DNA of 64,000 nt from assembly GCA_900074885.1 (NCBI GenBank), contig FJUW01000080.1, forward strand, positions 1-64,000, given 5' to 3'. Positions 34,301-45,835 of this stretch are shown one piece after another (position 1 is the first letter of the stretch; the number at the start of each line of letters is the position of its first letter). Made by a program: the position numbers and the translations under genes. This stretch comes from Rhynchosporium graminicola. Its lineage: Eukaryota; Ascomycota; Leotiomycetes; Helotiales; Ploettnerulaceae. Under the pieces are notes generated by a model. It was not told the origin of the DNA. It made no database searches and saw only the letters and a list, made by a program, of their open reading frames with translations.

Positions 34301-35440
34301 TCACTCCTCCCCATCAGCCCTCCACCCATCATCCTCCTTACTAACCACAATCTCATCAATCCCCTTCCTCCTCCCCCTCACAATATCCCTCCCATTCAAC
34401 AAATCATTCTCCTTAACCCTCTTCCAAGCCTCCTCTTCCGTGGGCGCAACACCGCTCTTCACATGTCTGGCTACCAATCTCTTCGCCGCCACCTCCTCAT
34501 CTACTTCCACGAACCAATGCTCGTCCATCAAATCACCTGCCTTTTCCCAGTTCGGGTCGGGTTCCGTGCCGGGTGGTGAGGAGGGGATGGGGATCGTGCA
34601 GAGGGAGAGGTAGTTGCCTTCGAATATTAGGATGTGGGATGTGGAGGGTATGGGGATGGTGTTTGGGAGGGGATCTTTGGTTGTGTGTGAGAATGAGGGG
34701 GCGGAAATTGTGGGTATGCTAGTTAGTCTTGTTAGTAGATGACTATGGGATGCTGAGAAGGGATGCTGAGAGATTTTGGCGATGTTGGGAGATTGATTAG
34801 GGGGGCGGGCTTATTGTACCTTGTCTGTGATGGATTGGTGGTGGGTGGAGATCGGAGAGATTGTACGATAGAGAGGTATGCGGAGGAGTTGAATGTGAAA
34901 GGTGCGCCGCGGCGGGCGAGGGCGTGGAGCGGGTCGAGGAGAGAATTCAGGTGTTTTAGGGGGTGGTGGAAGCCGTCCATGGGTATGTATGTTGCTATTG
35001 GTGTTGATGATGTGGAGGAGGAGAGAATGTTGAGACGGTCGGTAATAGTTCTGGCGAGGGTTGTCTTGCCTGTTGGGAAGGTAATCGTTAGACTCCAAAG
35101 TCGCGAGAAATTTAGTGATATTGGTAAAGGAGTGGTTCAGAGTCACTGATACAGTGGTGATTCTCCCCAGGTAAGAAGTTTGATTCATGGAAGACGAATT
35201 TGCTTCGCTTGGACTGGCAGCGGGCAGAAAAGAATACAACTTTGAGCTTACCGGAACCTGGAATTCCGGATATGGCTATCAAGAGTCTTTCATTTGGAGG
35301 TAGTGTCTGGTTCTTCGCTGTATATTCTTAGTTGTCTTCGCAGTTGGCTTGGTTAAGATAATGGAGGGAACTGGACGGGAGGATGGAGGGATGTACGAAC
35401 TCCAGGTCTTTTCGACCAGACGGTCTACTTGGGCTTCCAT
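34301..35440 (-). CDS. P-loop kinase of the uridine kinase/phosphoribulokinase type
   Basis: Predicted small-molecule kinase of 257 residues. Four exons (complement of 35401-35440, 35252-35317, 34820-35069 and 34301-34718) join exactly. The Walker A loop G-I-P-G-S-G-K-T-T is itself split by intron 2 after the last G. Further marks of the fold are P-M-D-G-F-H-H (substrate-binding Asp region), R-R-G-A-P-F-T-F, A-P-S-F-S-H-T-T-K-D-P and the Walker B-like strand I-L-I-F-E-G-N-Y-L. The LID region contains R-L-V-A-R-H-V. The first intron must use the donor GTTCGT to keep frame, giving W-T-K before the P-loop domain. Substrate is unknown: uridine, pantothenate or nicotinamide riboside kinases share this architecture. 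Confidence 0.85.
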
Positions 35441-35815
35441 TCCGAGGTTGGTGAGATATGAGAGTGGATTGAGTAATGACACTGTAGGTAGGTAGGCAGA
35501 GAAGTATGATGTTTGGGTGAAGAGATCTAGCTTAATCTTTTTTGCTGTGAGGAAGTGAGTTGTTGTTGTTCGGTTATCAAAGACCTCAAAATGAAGCTCA
35601 TGTGGGGCATATGATAGCATGGCACGGCGGGGTTATCGACCCTTGGAAAAATGTTCCCCCTCCACCCCACTCCAATTGTCCAATCAACAACACTCTGTAC
35701 TCAGAAAGTCGAATTTGTCCCTGAGTTCAACAGGCTTCTATACGAGCTGCCTAGAACCGCCATCAACTTGAGTAGCAAGTCTCTCTCTCCTTACAATCCC
35801 ACAGTAAGTGAGAAA

Positions 35816-36508
35816 ATGGACGAAGAAGATGACAATGGCGGCCTTTTCAACATCGAAGTAAACTCCGAAGACGAAAGAGCAGCTGACGAACGAGAGAAGA
35901 AAGTCCCACGCGATTTTCAATCAGAGGAGGATTTCCAGAAGCAGCTGAAGGAGTGGAAGCCGAAAGTTGAGACTGGTGATGTAAGTGCTCAGTATAATCC
36001 TCCTGTCCTAATCTCACCCTACCAGACTGTAGAAGTATCGAAACTCTTCTACGAGCTGGAACCAAATATTTGTTTTCATTTGCGATATCTGAAGTTTGTT
36101 TGACAAACATGATAGTTATACAAAACTCTTACTCTTCCAATCTCCCACCCATCCAAACCAGTTTCGCAAACGATACTTCACGCTATCGAGGAGCTGTATT
36201 TCTACAGGCGGTTTGAGGAAGCGAGGAGAGTCACTGTGGGGGCGTTGAGTGCTGAAGGCCTTATTGTTGAGTTTCGGAAGACTTTGGAGGGGTACTTGGA
36301 GGTGAGTTTACTTAGCATGGCCTTTCGTGGTATTCAGTTGATGTGATGGGTTGTGTGATTTATGCTTATCCAAAGCGGTCAAGCGAAAACATTCGAGAAT
36401 ATTGAACGTGAAGAGGAATGAACGAAAAAATGTACTGATCTGGTGTCCTAGAGATGTGACGCGAAGTTGGCTGCATGGAAGTTAGATACGAAGAATGTAA
36501 CTGTTTGA
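35816..36508 (+). CDS. Small acidic protein of unknown function
   Basis: Three exons, 35816-35980, 36116-36301 and 36452-36508, all joined in phase 0 with donors GTAAGT and GTGAGT, encode 135 residues. The N-terminal 25 residues are acidic (D-E-E-D-D-N-G-G-L-F-N-I). The middle contains a helical pair, I-L-H-A-I-E-E-L-Y-F-Y-R-R-F-E-E-A-R-R-V, which resembles one TPR-like hairpin. The C-terminus is short and ends K-N-V-T-V. No catalytic motif, signal or membrane segment is seen. It starts about 375 bp from the divergent P-loop kinase gene, so the two share an upstream region. Confidence 0.7.
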
Positions 36509-37086
36509 ATCTGATGAATTGAGATTGGCATTGCTTGTGGAGTTGTGATTTGCTAGTATAACCAATTTAGAAGCTATTGTACGTTTGACACCACCAACAA
36601 CAAGCAGACCCTGCCTTTAACATATATTACAGCCACAGTCTTCCATAGGGGATCAACTGTTATCCCTAGAAACAGATAATTCGAGCGGTGAGACAGAAAA
36701 TTTGCGTACGGATTAAGAAATCTTTGAATACTGAGGTAAACTCAATGAAGACTTCACCTGTCCAAGACATGCCGGTAAAAAGGGCAGAAGAGAATCAATT
36801 AGGTCTGAGCTGTACTCCCATATATATAAGATGGAAGTAGGTTAGACTGTGAGCTACAGCTGTTCTTGGCTTGGAACCGTTTAGTGACCTCCCCCGAATT
36901 CGCGTAATCCGCGGCTCGGGACAAACGTCGAGCTAACAGTCGTACTACGTAGTATATTTGTCCAAGACAGGAAGTCCTAATAAAACTTTAGAGTGAGGTA
37001 AACCCTCGTCTGCTAAAAGATCAGGGCGTCTAGCCGAAGAAGTCTGGTTGTTAACAATTCAATAGTACTATGGGAACAACTTCACC
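36509..37086. other. Intergenic region with no supported gene
   Basis: This 578-bp spacer lies between a plus-strand gene and a convergent pseudogene. No reading of note occurs. I see no repeat or structured element that stands out. Confidence 0.35.
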
Positions 37087-38330
37087 TCAGTCCCAGTAAG
37101 GATCCATCACAATATCTGACATCGATGCTCCTTTTGCTGGATCGAGATTTGTCATCCTCAAGATCAATCTCTTTGCGTCGTGCTCAAGATTGGGATATAT
37201 ATCCTGAGACCATTGCTCAAACGCTTCGTTTGACTCGTCTTCTGCTATAGCTTGCCACAGGGCTTTCAAGAGTACTTCCGCTTCACTAGCATCGATATGC
37301 GCTACGAGCGCATCCGGAAGCGGGCCAAAGGTCGAAAGCAACTTGAACAAGATCACTAAGTTGGGTTCCACCTCAAGTGTCTCAAAGTCTGGGTGAAAAC
37401 ATTGCGCGCCTGTGATTACGTATAGGCACTAGGAGACACAATTAGCAAGAATGGTCAGCCGATTACAAGATTGGCTCACTAGAAGTGCAAAAGAGAACAC
37501 CTCTGAAGGTTTGCCAACACCTTTCCCTAGTTGTCCTTCTGGGCTACGCTACATGACGTTCCCCATCTTATGATTTAAAAGCTTCTGGCCTTCCAACTTC
37601 AAAGCACAGTGAATATCGCCGAGCATTACCTTCTCCAGCTGGAATTGATCTCCCTTATCCACATACCAATTGACGAAGACATTGTCAAGCTTTATATCTA
37701 TAAGACGGATCAGCAGAGAGCTATTGAAAATGACAGCAGAGTCTCATGGTCCTGTACCTAAGTGGATCCAATTCTTCAGATGAATATCCCTCAGTCGTAG
37801 CCCAACCTCTTTCAGGAATCTTTTTCTTGTCTTGATAGGAAGGGCTGGGTAATTCTGTACTAACGCAAACAAATCGCACTTAAAGTACTCATACACAAGC
37901 ACATTTTCTGCTTCATTATCGTCAACATGGATTCAGAGGCGAGGATTATCTCCAAACTCGTCTTTGAACTCCTGCAAGAGGTCGAAAATTGACCGGGAAA
38001 CAGGCTTTAGAACAAAGGGTTTGCCATTACACCTTTAAAACCTTTTAGTAAGTCAACAAATTCTGGACGAGAATTGACAATGGTTTGAGAGCTTACAATG
38101 CAAGCTGAATGTCGAACGCCGGGTGTGTAGGGTGGCGCTGGAGCGCCTTTTGACATAAGTACTCGCGACCTGAGGTGCCAACAAGCGTTGAAAACACCCT
38201 CGCAGCTTTGAAATTACGAGCGCGGTAAAGTATCATGAGGAGGTAGCGTGGATTATAGAGGTAGGACGGCTTTGCGCACAATGGAAGCAGAAGCAGCTGA
38301 TAGGAGTGCAGGAGGTGATTCTCGTCTGAC
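37087..38330 (-). pseudogene. Broken protein-kinase gene with two in-frame stops
   Basis: The minus strand encodes a eukaryotic protein kinase of a divergent fungal type, spread over about four exons with GT...AG introns. The catalytic loop reads H-L-D-I-K-L-D-N, completed across an intron; the DFG position reads L-G-D-I-H. The activation segment has G-N-V-M then R-S-P-E-G-Q, and the C-lobe ends D-P-A-K-G-A-S-M. A TAG at 37549-37551 stands between G-N-V-M and R-S-P-E, where a Trp is expected, and a TGA at 37933-37935 stands between N-P-R-L and I-H-V-D-D, where Arg would fit. No ATG starts the first exon reading before an upstream stop. Neither stop lies next to a usable splice site. The gene looks recently inactivated because the rest of the frame is intact. 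Confidence 0.8.
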
Positions 38331-39193
38331 CACGTGATTTAAGACTCAACTCCTGAATGGGGGGCCAAGTCAAATTGCAAGTTTACGGAAAATGAAATGG
38401 ATCTATATCTCGCCATATATAATCAGCTTGATCAGCTACTTCATCAAAGTATACAAACCTAGATAAAGGCCCCAGATGTACTGTACCCTCCATGATCCAC
38501 ACTTGTAGTATGATATCCTCACGATCGCTTCCCGCGGATGCCCATCTCCAAATACCGATCAAATATGATCATGGGGTTCTGCAGTTTCCAGGACCCAATC
38601 ATAAGCGCTTCCCCATACATATAATTTGCCCCTGCAGAAATATTCCCCAACTTCTCTATTACTTATCGTCTCCAAGGGGTGTTGTTTCAAACAGCTGGTG
38701 TTGTGCGCATATCTGCTATTCGTTGCTGCTCGCGGGCTTCCCATTTGCTAATGGCTGGAGCTGGCCTATAATGCCGCCTAATACCGACCTTGGAATGGAT
38801 ATTACAGCGCTGCTTTCAGCATGCTGTGCTCGCTGTGCTGTGCGCCATCCCCTCCTAGCCTGGTCTTGCGTAGCTTTGGGTACGGGTATGAGGAGGGGAG
38901 ATTACCCATTTCGAGCTTATAATTCCGATGTCCCTTCATCTTTCAAGTCTCGTCTTTGGATTCACTTTTCATTCTCTCTTTTCTATCACTCTTCTGCCTA
39001 TCTGTGAGATCGCTTCGAGCGCCCCACCACCAGTTCACCTCCTCTTGTCAACGTAACCTCGCGCTCACGATAACCTTGTTTCGAGCTCCCCACACAAACC
39101 TCAAGCTCTCACAACCTGCGATTTGCGCCAATTGCTACCCTCGAGCATACATTACACCTACAATTCCAAACCTCTCTCAAAAACTTATCAAAA
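38331..39193. other. Upstream region of the peroxiredoxin gene
   Basis: About 860 bp, pyrimidine-rich towards the right (38950-39190, many CT and TC runs), as is common in promoters and leaders of highly expressed fungal genes. A 171-codon plus reading (38492-39007) overlaps it; its hydrophobic, Cys- and Pro-rich makeup and lack of domains suggest chance rather than a gene. Confidence 0.4.
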
Positions 39194-40155
39194 ATGCCTC
39201 GCGAGCTCAGAAAGCGCAAGGCGCCGGCCACTGAGCCCACCCCAGCTCCTCCAGCTAAGAAGAAAGGCGTTGTCGCAAAGGCGATTGCCAAGGTTAAGAT
39301 GGCTGTCGCGCCAGAGGCAGCTCAGACTACTGAGAAAAACGGTTCTACCAGCGCCAGCGCTTCGAAAGTCAAGGTCGCAGTAGGTGATACAATCACAATT
39401 GAAGGATTTGGAGGTGAGGTCGAGACCAATGAGGGTGTCAAGACCACTTTGAAGAAGCTCCTTGAGGATAGCAAAGGTGGTGTTGTTCTGTTCACTTATC
39501 CCAAAGCTTCGACCCCAGGATGTAAGTACCACCTCACTTTTCGAGCGCAAACCAAGAGAAACACCAAAGATAGACTGCGCATGCTCAATTGATCTCGGAT
39601 TAATATCTTATAGGCACCACGCAGGTTTGCTTGTTCCGCGACCAGTATACGCCTCTGACTGCCACTGGATTCTCGATCTACGGTCTCTCGAAGGATTCAC
39701 CAAAGGCAAACACGACATTCAAGACTAAGCAGAACCTGCCATACCCCCTCCTCTGCGACCCTTCCGCTACTCTCATCGCAGCCATTGGATTGAAGAAGGC
39801 AACTGGCACTACTCGAGGTGTTTTTGTTGTCGACAAGTCGGGCAAAGTTTTGGCTGCTGAGGCCGGAGGTCCTGCAGCTACGGTCGAAGTTGTTAAGAAG
39901 CTTGTTCAAGGTGGTGGAGCTGTTGGTGGTGGTGACGCTCCCGCTTCAGTCGCCGCTCCAGCTGTAGCTGAGCCAAAGCCCGAGGTTGGTGCTCCAGCTG
40001 CTCCTGAGCTGAAGCCTGAAGTTGCTGCTACAAATGGAGTCAATGGTTCTGCTCCAGTCACATCGGAGGACAAGGCGCAGCCTGTCGTTGCCGATGAGGA
40101 TGCAACTAGCGCCGCCAAGTTGGATGATGGCGAGGTTAAGCCAGTTGCTGCTTGA
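39194..40155 (+). CDS. DOT5: Nuclear-type peroxiredoxin (Dot5/BCP family)
   Basis: Thiol peroxidase of the BCP/PrxQ type. Two exons, 39194-39521 and 39614-40155, give 289 residues. The 92-nt intron (donor GTAAGT, acceptor ATAG) splits the peroxidatic cysteine codon itself: T + GC. The active-site motif is Y-P-K-A-S-T-P-G-C-T-T-Q-V-C, with the second Cys five residues later as possible resolving Cys, then F-R-D. The N-terminus is basic (R-E-L-R-K-R-K-A-P and K-K-K) and looks like a nuclear localisation signal, fitting yeast Dot5, a nuclear peroxiredoxin. The C-terminal 80 residues are a low-complexity Ala/Pro/Glu/Val tail with repeated A-P-E-x-K-P-E-V, absent from bacterial BCP and longer than in yeast. 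The leader upstream is pyrimidine-rich. Confidence 0.93.
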
Positions 40156-40761
40156 ATGATACCTCTGAAGGAAATACACGGAGGATCTGTTTGAAACCGG
40201 ATGATCTCTTCATTTCAATTTTCATGTGTAATGGGTCTGCAATTGGAGTACGGGATGGATACTGGTCGGATGGCACTGTACTTCGAAGAAGCAAGGCGTT
40301 TTCCTCTTGGCCTTGAGACCCGGTTCAATGACCGATCAGGATGAGATGTACCAGCAAAAACATGCGATTGATACCTGGGTGTTTATTCTGCCAATTTCCA
40401 GTTCGTTCAAAACTGTCGTAACCATGGAAATTTTGTTTATGTCCTGTGACCTTAAAAAAAGTGAGACAACAAGCATATTTTGACTGGGCTGCCGTATGAA
40501 AGCTTTTCTAAGACACATGTCTGAACATTATCTCATTCATAGTAATACATAGGGGGCTTAATTGACCCGTGATATCACATGTGAAAGAAGTTCAATCTTC
40601 CAATCTGTATCAGCGCCAAGAAAATCTCGGCTGATCCTTGGCAATCGAACATCTCACTGCTAAACCTCAACGACGACCACCGGTTGTTACTCTGGATTAG
40701 TCGAGCGCTTCCACAACCTCACCGAATCAATTGATCTCTCATCGCGCAAGAGAAGCTCACA

Positions 40762-41390
40762 ATGTCATCAACAACAGTCGCCAAAGTAGTTTCAGGCGCC
40801 CAGCGCGTAATGCCTGTCTCCAGCGTAAGCTCCACCCTCTCCTCTCATCCTCCTCCCCAATCCCTTCTCAACACCACTAACACGCCTCCCAGAAATACAC
40901 CGTCCAATCTACCGGAATCTGGGAACGTATCCGTCGCGCACTCTCCATAGCCCCTGAACGTTCTAACGGTGTCCCCCTAAAACAATACCGCAACCCGCCC
41001 CCCGGATCCAACGAGCCCTTCTCCTTCGAAGACCCCGTCACCCTACCGGCGGGCGACATCGCAGGAAACCCGTACTGGAAGCGTGATTCGAGAAGATCGT
41101 ATCCGCAGCTGAGTTTCGTGACGCAGGGTGATGTTGTGGGACTTTTGAGTCTGGGGAGTAAGAGTGCGCCGAAGAAGGAGTTGATTGGGGAGGAGGGGAG
41201 TAAGCAGTTGGTGAGCGTCAAGGAGGTGGGAGAGAAAGGTCTCGCAAGCTACTTTGAGACGAGTGGGAAGGAGGCGACGCTGGCTCAGTTGGGGAGGGAT
41301 GGCCTGCCGCCGTTGCCGAGTGGAATGAGTCTTAAAAAAGGCCAGGATAAGTATAGTTTGACGGCAGAGAATGCCTATCCTGCGGAGTGA
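40762..41390 (+). CDS. nuo-21.3: NADH:ubiquinone oxidoreductase 21.3 kDa subunit (complex I accessory)
   Basis: Accessory subunit of mitochondrial complex I. Two exons, 40762-40824 and 40893-41390, with phase-0 joining, encode 186 residues. The match to the Neurospora 21.3 kDa subunit family is seen in the start M-S-S-T-T-V-A-K, then K-Y-T-V-Q-S-T-G-I-W-E-R-I-R-R-A-L, S-N-G-V-P-L, R-N-P-P-P-G-S-N, D-P-V-T-L-P-A-G-D-I-A-G-N-P-Y-W-K-R-D-x-R-R. These come in the order known for the family. The role in the complex is structural. The 68-nt intron lies after residue 21, a position typical of genes with a short first exon. Confidence 0.9.
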
Positions 41391-44300
41391 GTTGAAGTCC
41401 CTGTGGAGGTGAAACGAAGTGCTAATTGAAGCAGATATCCTTGTCGGACCTTCCAGTAGGAGGATTGAGTTGTGGTGTTTGATTTGTACATAAGAATGGG
41501 GTTGAGACATATGAGATTGCGAGTTAGCAATGACGACCTTTGAGCCTGCAGAACCATTGGTATCATATTCGCATGTGTCAGTATATTAATCATAGTTTAG
41601 GACTCATATCCATTGGGTACAGGGTTGGACGGCTTGGCATTTAACGTGTTCGGGAACTGTAAGTCGAGTTACACATCACAGTTGCAAGTTTGAAGAGATT
41701 ATCTACATCTCCCACTGCACATGTTGAGTTTTCCTTCTTGAGATTTCCGAAGTTTTCCTAATTTTCTGGCTTCTTATCAGATGTTTAAGCGTAGGATACA
41801 CAACAATCATGCCCTCGCTCTTTATTTACATAGCTCCGCATCCCTTGCAAAATAGTCGAAATCCTGCTGGACCACATCTCTTGGCGTCTTCAGAACATCG
41901 AGCTGAGTATCAAAACTAACTTTGGCATGTGTTCTGTGTTGACTTATTAGGTCCGGACAGGTTTTGGTGAGTCAGTTTCAGACTCGAATCTTGAACAGGT
42001 TCCTGCTTGGCTGAACTCAGGCTGATCTTGAGACATCTTAAACAGCTTGCAAGCCTCGACTAAGGAAGTACATACTTGGACTCAAGAAGAAGAAAATTTC
42101 CGTTTAAAGCAAATATCGACTCAAGAACTGGACTTGCCTTACGCCCGGCATGGATGTCTTTCCCTCGATCGTTCGATTGCAAGAAGTCAAAGTAAGCGTC
42201 TTCTCGCTCTTTTGCAACTGTGAGGAATACTGGAAAGGCGGCGGCTGCTCTTGCAACGTTAGCAACGTGTGGCGTGTAGGAAGAAAGTCAGGCTCCCAAA
42301 CTAAGTGCCCCAATATTCCAATATCGCTTTACCGTCAGGCCGTACAAATCGGGCAAGCGGCCCCAAAACCCTCATCGCTGGGTTTGCCGGAGGCACGCTT
42401 AAAATCTTGTCTATGTCGCTATTACCAAGACAATTCTGTTAAGGGTAAATGGGTTTCGGATGAGATGCTTTATAGGTTTGCTGACTTGTGGAGAGGTATC
42501 TTGCATCGATCAGTCTGTTCAAAAGTACCAGCTATTTTTATTTTTTGTCTCATTCTCTACGAAGCTGGAGCACTGATTCCGTTTGGCTCGGGCTTTGGTC
42601 CAGTAGATGGACAATGCTGACAAACTTTTCTTCTTATTGCCATGCTTCACCCAGTTACACCAACACGGACAGGCAGAAGACTGAAATACCCGGACTGAAT
42701 CAATCGGTAATCTCGATTTTTATTTGCGAATCTGGATATTATCCGGACAATAACCAGATACTGGTCCACGACCATTTGGAGTACATGTTATGTCTCCACA
42801 GCACGGATTGGATACTGGCCACTCGCAGTATTCGGAGTAAAAAATCAATGTAGATTGATTGAACAGGAATCAAAGGGGGCGAAAAAAGGCAAAAGAAAGC
42901 TCATTTCAAGATGGTATCAAAAGAGAGTGGCCTTTATCAGCTACGTCGACAAGGATCTTCCAAATATAGCAACGAGCTTCCACGACATGTTCAGCGTTTT
43001 ATCAAGACAACAAAAAAGATGAAGGTAGACACTCATATCCAAGAAATATGATGCTCAATCCGAGCCATGCGTTGATAATCACAGAACGATTGGCAGATGG
43101 CTCGCATCTTCGCCGTCTCGAATATCAACATACTAAGCGACCCTTGATAAAATCCAAGCAGGAAAGCCCGAGATCTACCGCTAGATAGCTGTATTCATGG
43201 CAGGGTGGAGAGTGCTTCATGGGAAAAGTCGCAGTACAATGGGTATTCCTTCGAAAAGCATAAATGCAACTCTGGTCTACAGAACGCAGAATGGGGCTCC
43301 GAGTCAGACCACGACTCCCGTACAAGAGAGGCTCGGTTCAGGGAATAAAATCATCATATTGCACAAAGACTCAGAACATCCGATCCAGGGTCAAGTCTGA
43401 TGGACACGAAGACGCTCTTCCCGGCTCGTTCCCAACTAAGTCATTACGAAGCGATTCTTACTTCTTCTCTCATAACGACGACTTCCCCAACCCATCCTCA
43501 TGGTACGAGTAGCTACAGACACTCCAAGGTAATTTATACCTGCTGCGCCATAATAGAGGAATAGATTTCAACAAATTGCCTATCAAGGTCAGCGACACCA
43601 CGTTCACGACGTGAAACCACTATTCGGTGGATTACCTTTACCTTGATACTCCAACTCGCAATTCTGCTCAAAAGTCGTCTGTCAATAGGCCATGGACTGA
43701 GCTCAACCCTGACGTGGAAACCCCTGATGTTAATAGAGGGCGGCTTCTGACGTGGGAAGATCATGAATTTGTCATATTCGAGCGAGAATCTTCACACGCC
43801 TAGACGCCGGATATGAGCTTCGTCCCCACACTATGATAGATCCCCAACGCGATGTGCACGGCTTTTATCTTTCAAGTTGACCTGGTGGTCGAGAGGTAGT
43901 TAAATTCACCATAACCTTGGCTCATAATCCTTTACATAAATGACGCTACATGGTATTACTCGAATAAGCAATAACACGGAGTAAGCAAATACTACGAGCA
44001 CCAAGCATTCCGTAGCTTGTAAGGATAATTAAAGGTCGGCCAGATTTTCTCTCTTGTATCTCTAAAACATAATATTTGCTTGTGATTCTGAGGGTTTGAA
44101 AAAAGGGGACTTTCGCGTTCCTTGCTCACCTTAACAGCAAAATCGTGTAGCATAGTTGCCAAAGATTTATACTTGTTGTTCCCACATATTTCCTCCGTGT
44201 GAACGTAGTCTCATTCTCTACTCACTTTTCCTATGTGTCACATGCCGTAACATGTGCAGCTTTTACTCTTGTGCATTGATTGGATGGTAATGCTCTGCCG

Positions 44301-44416
44301 CTTTGAGGATTCCACTCGCTGTTGCCTTACAGCTCTCTTGAAATGAGATCCTCGGAACTTCAAGGTTTCGACGTCCTCGTCCTTGTTGAAAGTGCTCTTT
44401 TACCTTACTCATCAAC
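41391..44416. other. Three-kilobase gene-poor region
   Basis: Readings here are short; the longest is a 156-codon plus reading (42150-42620) with an ATG but no recognisable family, no clear codon pattern and scattered Cys. I do not accept it as a gene, though a lineage-specific small protein cannot be excluded. No long repeat, hairpin or transposase motif was seen. The right end contains the upstream part of the broken F-box gene. Absence of genes between two kept housekeeping genes fits the decay seen on both sides. Confidence 0.35.
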
Positions 44417-45199
44417 ATGACTTCCATGACAGCCAAAGATCAAGTTTTAACTTTTCCGGAGCTCGTCTCAGCGATTATTTTGCAGCTACCAATTTAGGAC
44501 ATTCTCATTAACGCAACGCTAGTCAATCATTCCTGGAAAGATGCTACCGATTCTCTGCCTATTCAACGAGCGCTCTTTTTCGCACCTCGATCATCAAATC
44601 AAGGCCTGAAAGCCGACTTCAATCCATTGCTCGTGGAGAAATTCCCGTCTTGGTTCAAGAGCACGGAGCCCAAGAACGCAGGTTACAATAAGCGTGGATG
44701 GGAATTCAAGGACCTCGAATGGGGTATAAACGACAAGAAATGCGCAGCTTATAAACGCAAGGAAGCCAGTTGGCGCATAATGCTTCCTGTTCAACCATCA
44801 GCGACTGTTTTTGTAGTTCGGGAAGCTAAGCACTACCCAGGTTGCAGCTACTTGAAAGTTGGAGAAGTGACGATTAAAGAAGGCGTCAGGATGGGAACGA
44901 TTTACGATTGGGCGCAGAAGACGGCCAGAATGCCAATTTATAGTTTTCAGATGAAGTGGCATATGGTTCATCCAGATGAGGATATGGAGATTGATTTTTC
45001 CATGCCGCCCGATGATCTTCAGATTTTGGAGGAGAATGAGAAACGGAGAAGGGGAGAAGGTCCACCGAGGGTCACGATGCGTACGAGTTACACGATGCAG
45101 TGTAGTATTGGTATAGACCTTGATGTTGGTCCAGAGTTTGTAAGTGACGGATATGAGGATCTGGAACTCGCATGGGTAGAGATGATCGATCTCCCGTGA
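44417..45199 (+). pseudogene. F-box-like protein gene with a premature amber stop
   Basis: The frame starts at the ATG at 44417 and runs 26 codons to a TAG at 44495-44497, then stays open for 234 codons to 45199. The first part reads L-T-F-P-E-L-V-S-A-I-I-L-Q-L-P-I, and immediately after the stop comes D-I-L-I-N-A-T-L-V-N-H-S-W-K-D, which together form an F-box (E-L...I-L..L....L..A..V...W). The stop stands where Gln is usual (L-P-x-x-D/Q-L/I-L). The body (F-x-A-P... then F-P-S-W-F, Y-P-G-C-S-Y-L) is typical of large fungal F-box families whose members feed substrates to SCF ubiquitin ligases. A single C-to-T change in a CpA context explains the stop, as RIP would make. The remaining ORF could still be translated from an internal start, but would lack the F-box N-terminus. 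Confidence 0.75.
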
Positions 45200-45835
45200 A
45201 AATCAAGCATCATTTACTCTACTTGAACTACTACATAGAAGCTCCAAGGTTGAAAGGAAGGCAGCCGAAGGATGGATCCTATAGCTGGCTGTTTCCATGG
45301 GAAAGGGACAAGCGAATAGGAATGCAGGCGCCTTACATCTTCTTACAGACATTAGTTGCCTCGAACATCCTTCCCTAGATAACCTTATAGCTTCGTCCTT
45401 TCTATTACCATCAAATCGATTTCCATCCCGTCGGTTAAACAGTCTTCGCATATGCTTCGCTCAAAATGTGGATTTTACTATGTTTCATCCTTCCGGTCTT
45501 CATCAACAAGCGAAGCATCTAAAATATCTGAGAGATCTCAAAGGAAGAGAAATTTGACGACGAAAACGATTGTTTATGTCCCAGTATCGCTTGGGATGAT
45601 AGTGCATGAAAGGGGCTATTGTGTTACAACATTGATCATGCCTCATATATCAGGATCCAAGGTTTGTACAAGTAAGCTAAGAAATAAATTATGGATCTCC
45701 AGATCTTCAACATCGTCAACCCAGAGTCAACTCCCTAACGCATACCCTACTGTCACACAGCTGAACGGGACGTCTGGGCTTCAGAATCGAATCTGTCGCC
45801 TTCTAAGTCGTTGTGTTTACCCCAAAGCTCGATTG

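Noticed and set aside
38492..39007. 171-codon plus-strand reading
   Set aside because: Lies in the pyrimidine-rich leader of the peroxiredoxin gene and has no recognisable domain.
42150..42620. 156-codon plus-strand reading with ATG
   Set aside because: No family, no signal peptide, no supporting exon structure in a gene-poor region. Kept only as a remark.
43860..43960. tRNA-like words (tggtggtcgagaggta) considered as a tRNA D-arm region
   Set aside because: No matching anticodon stem, TpsiC arm or acceptor stem could be folded.
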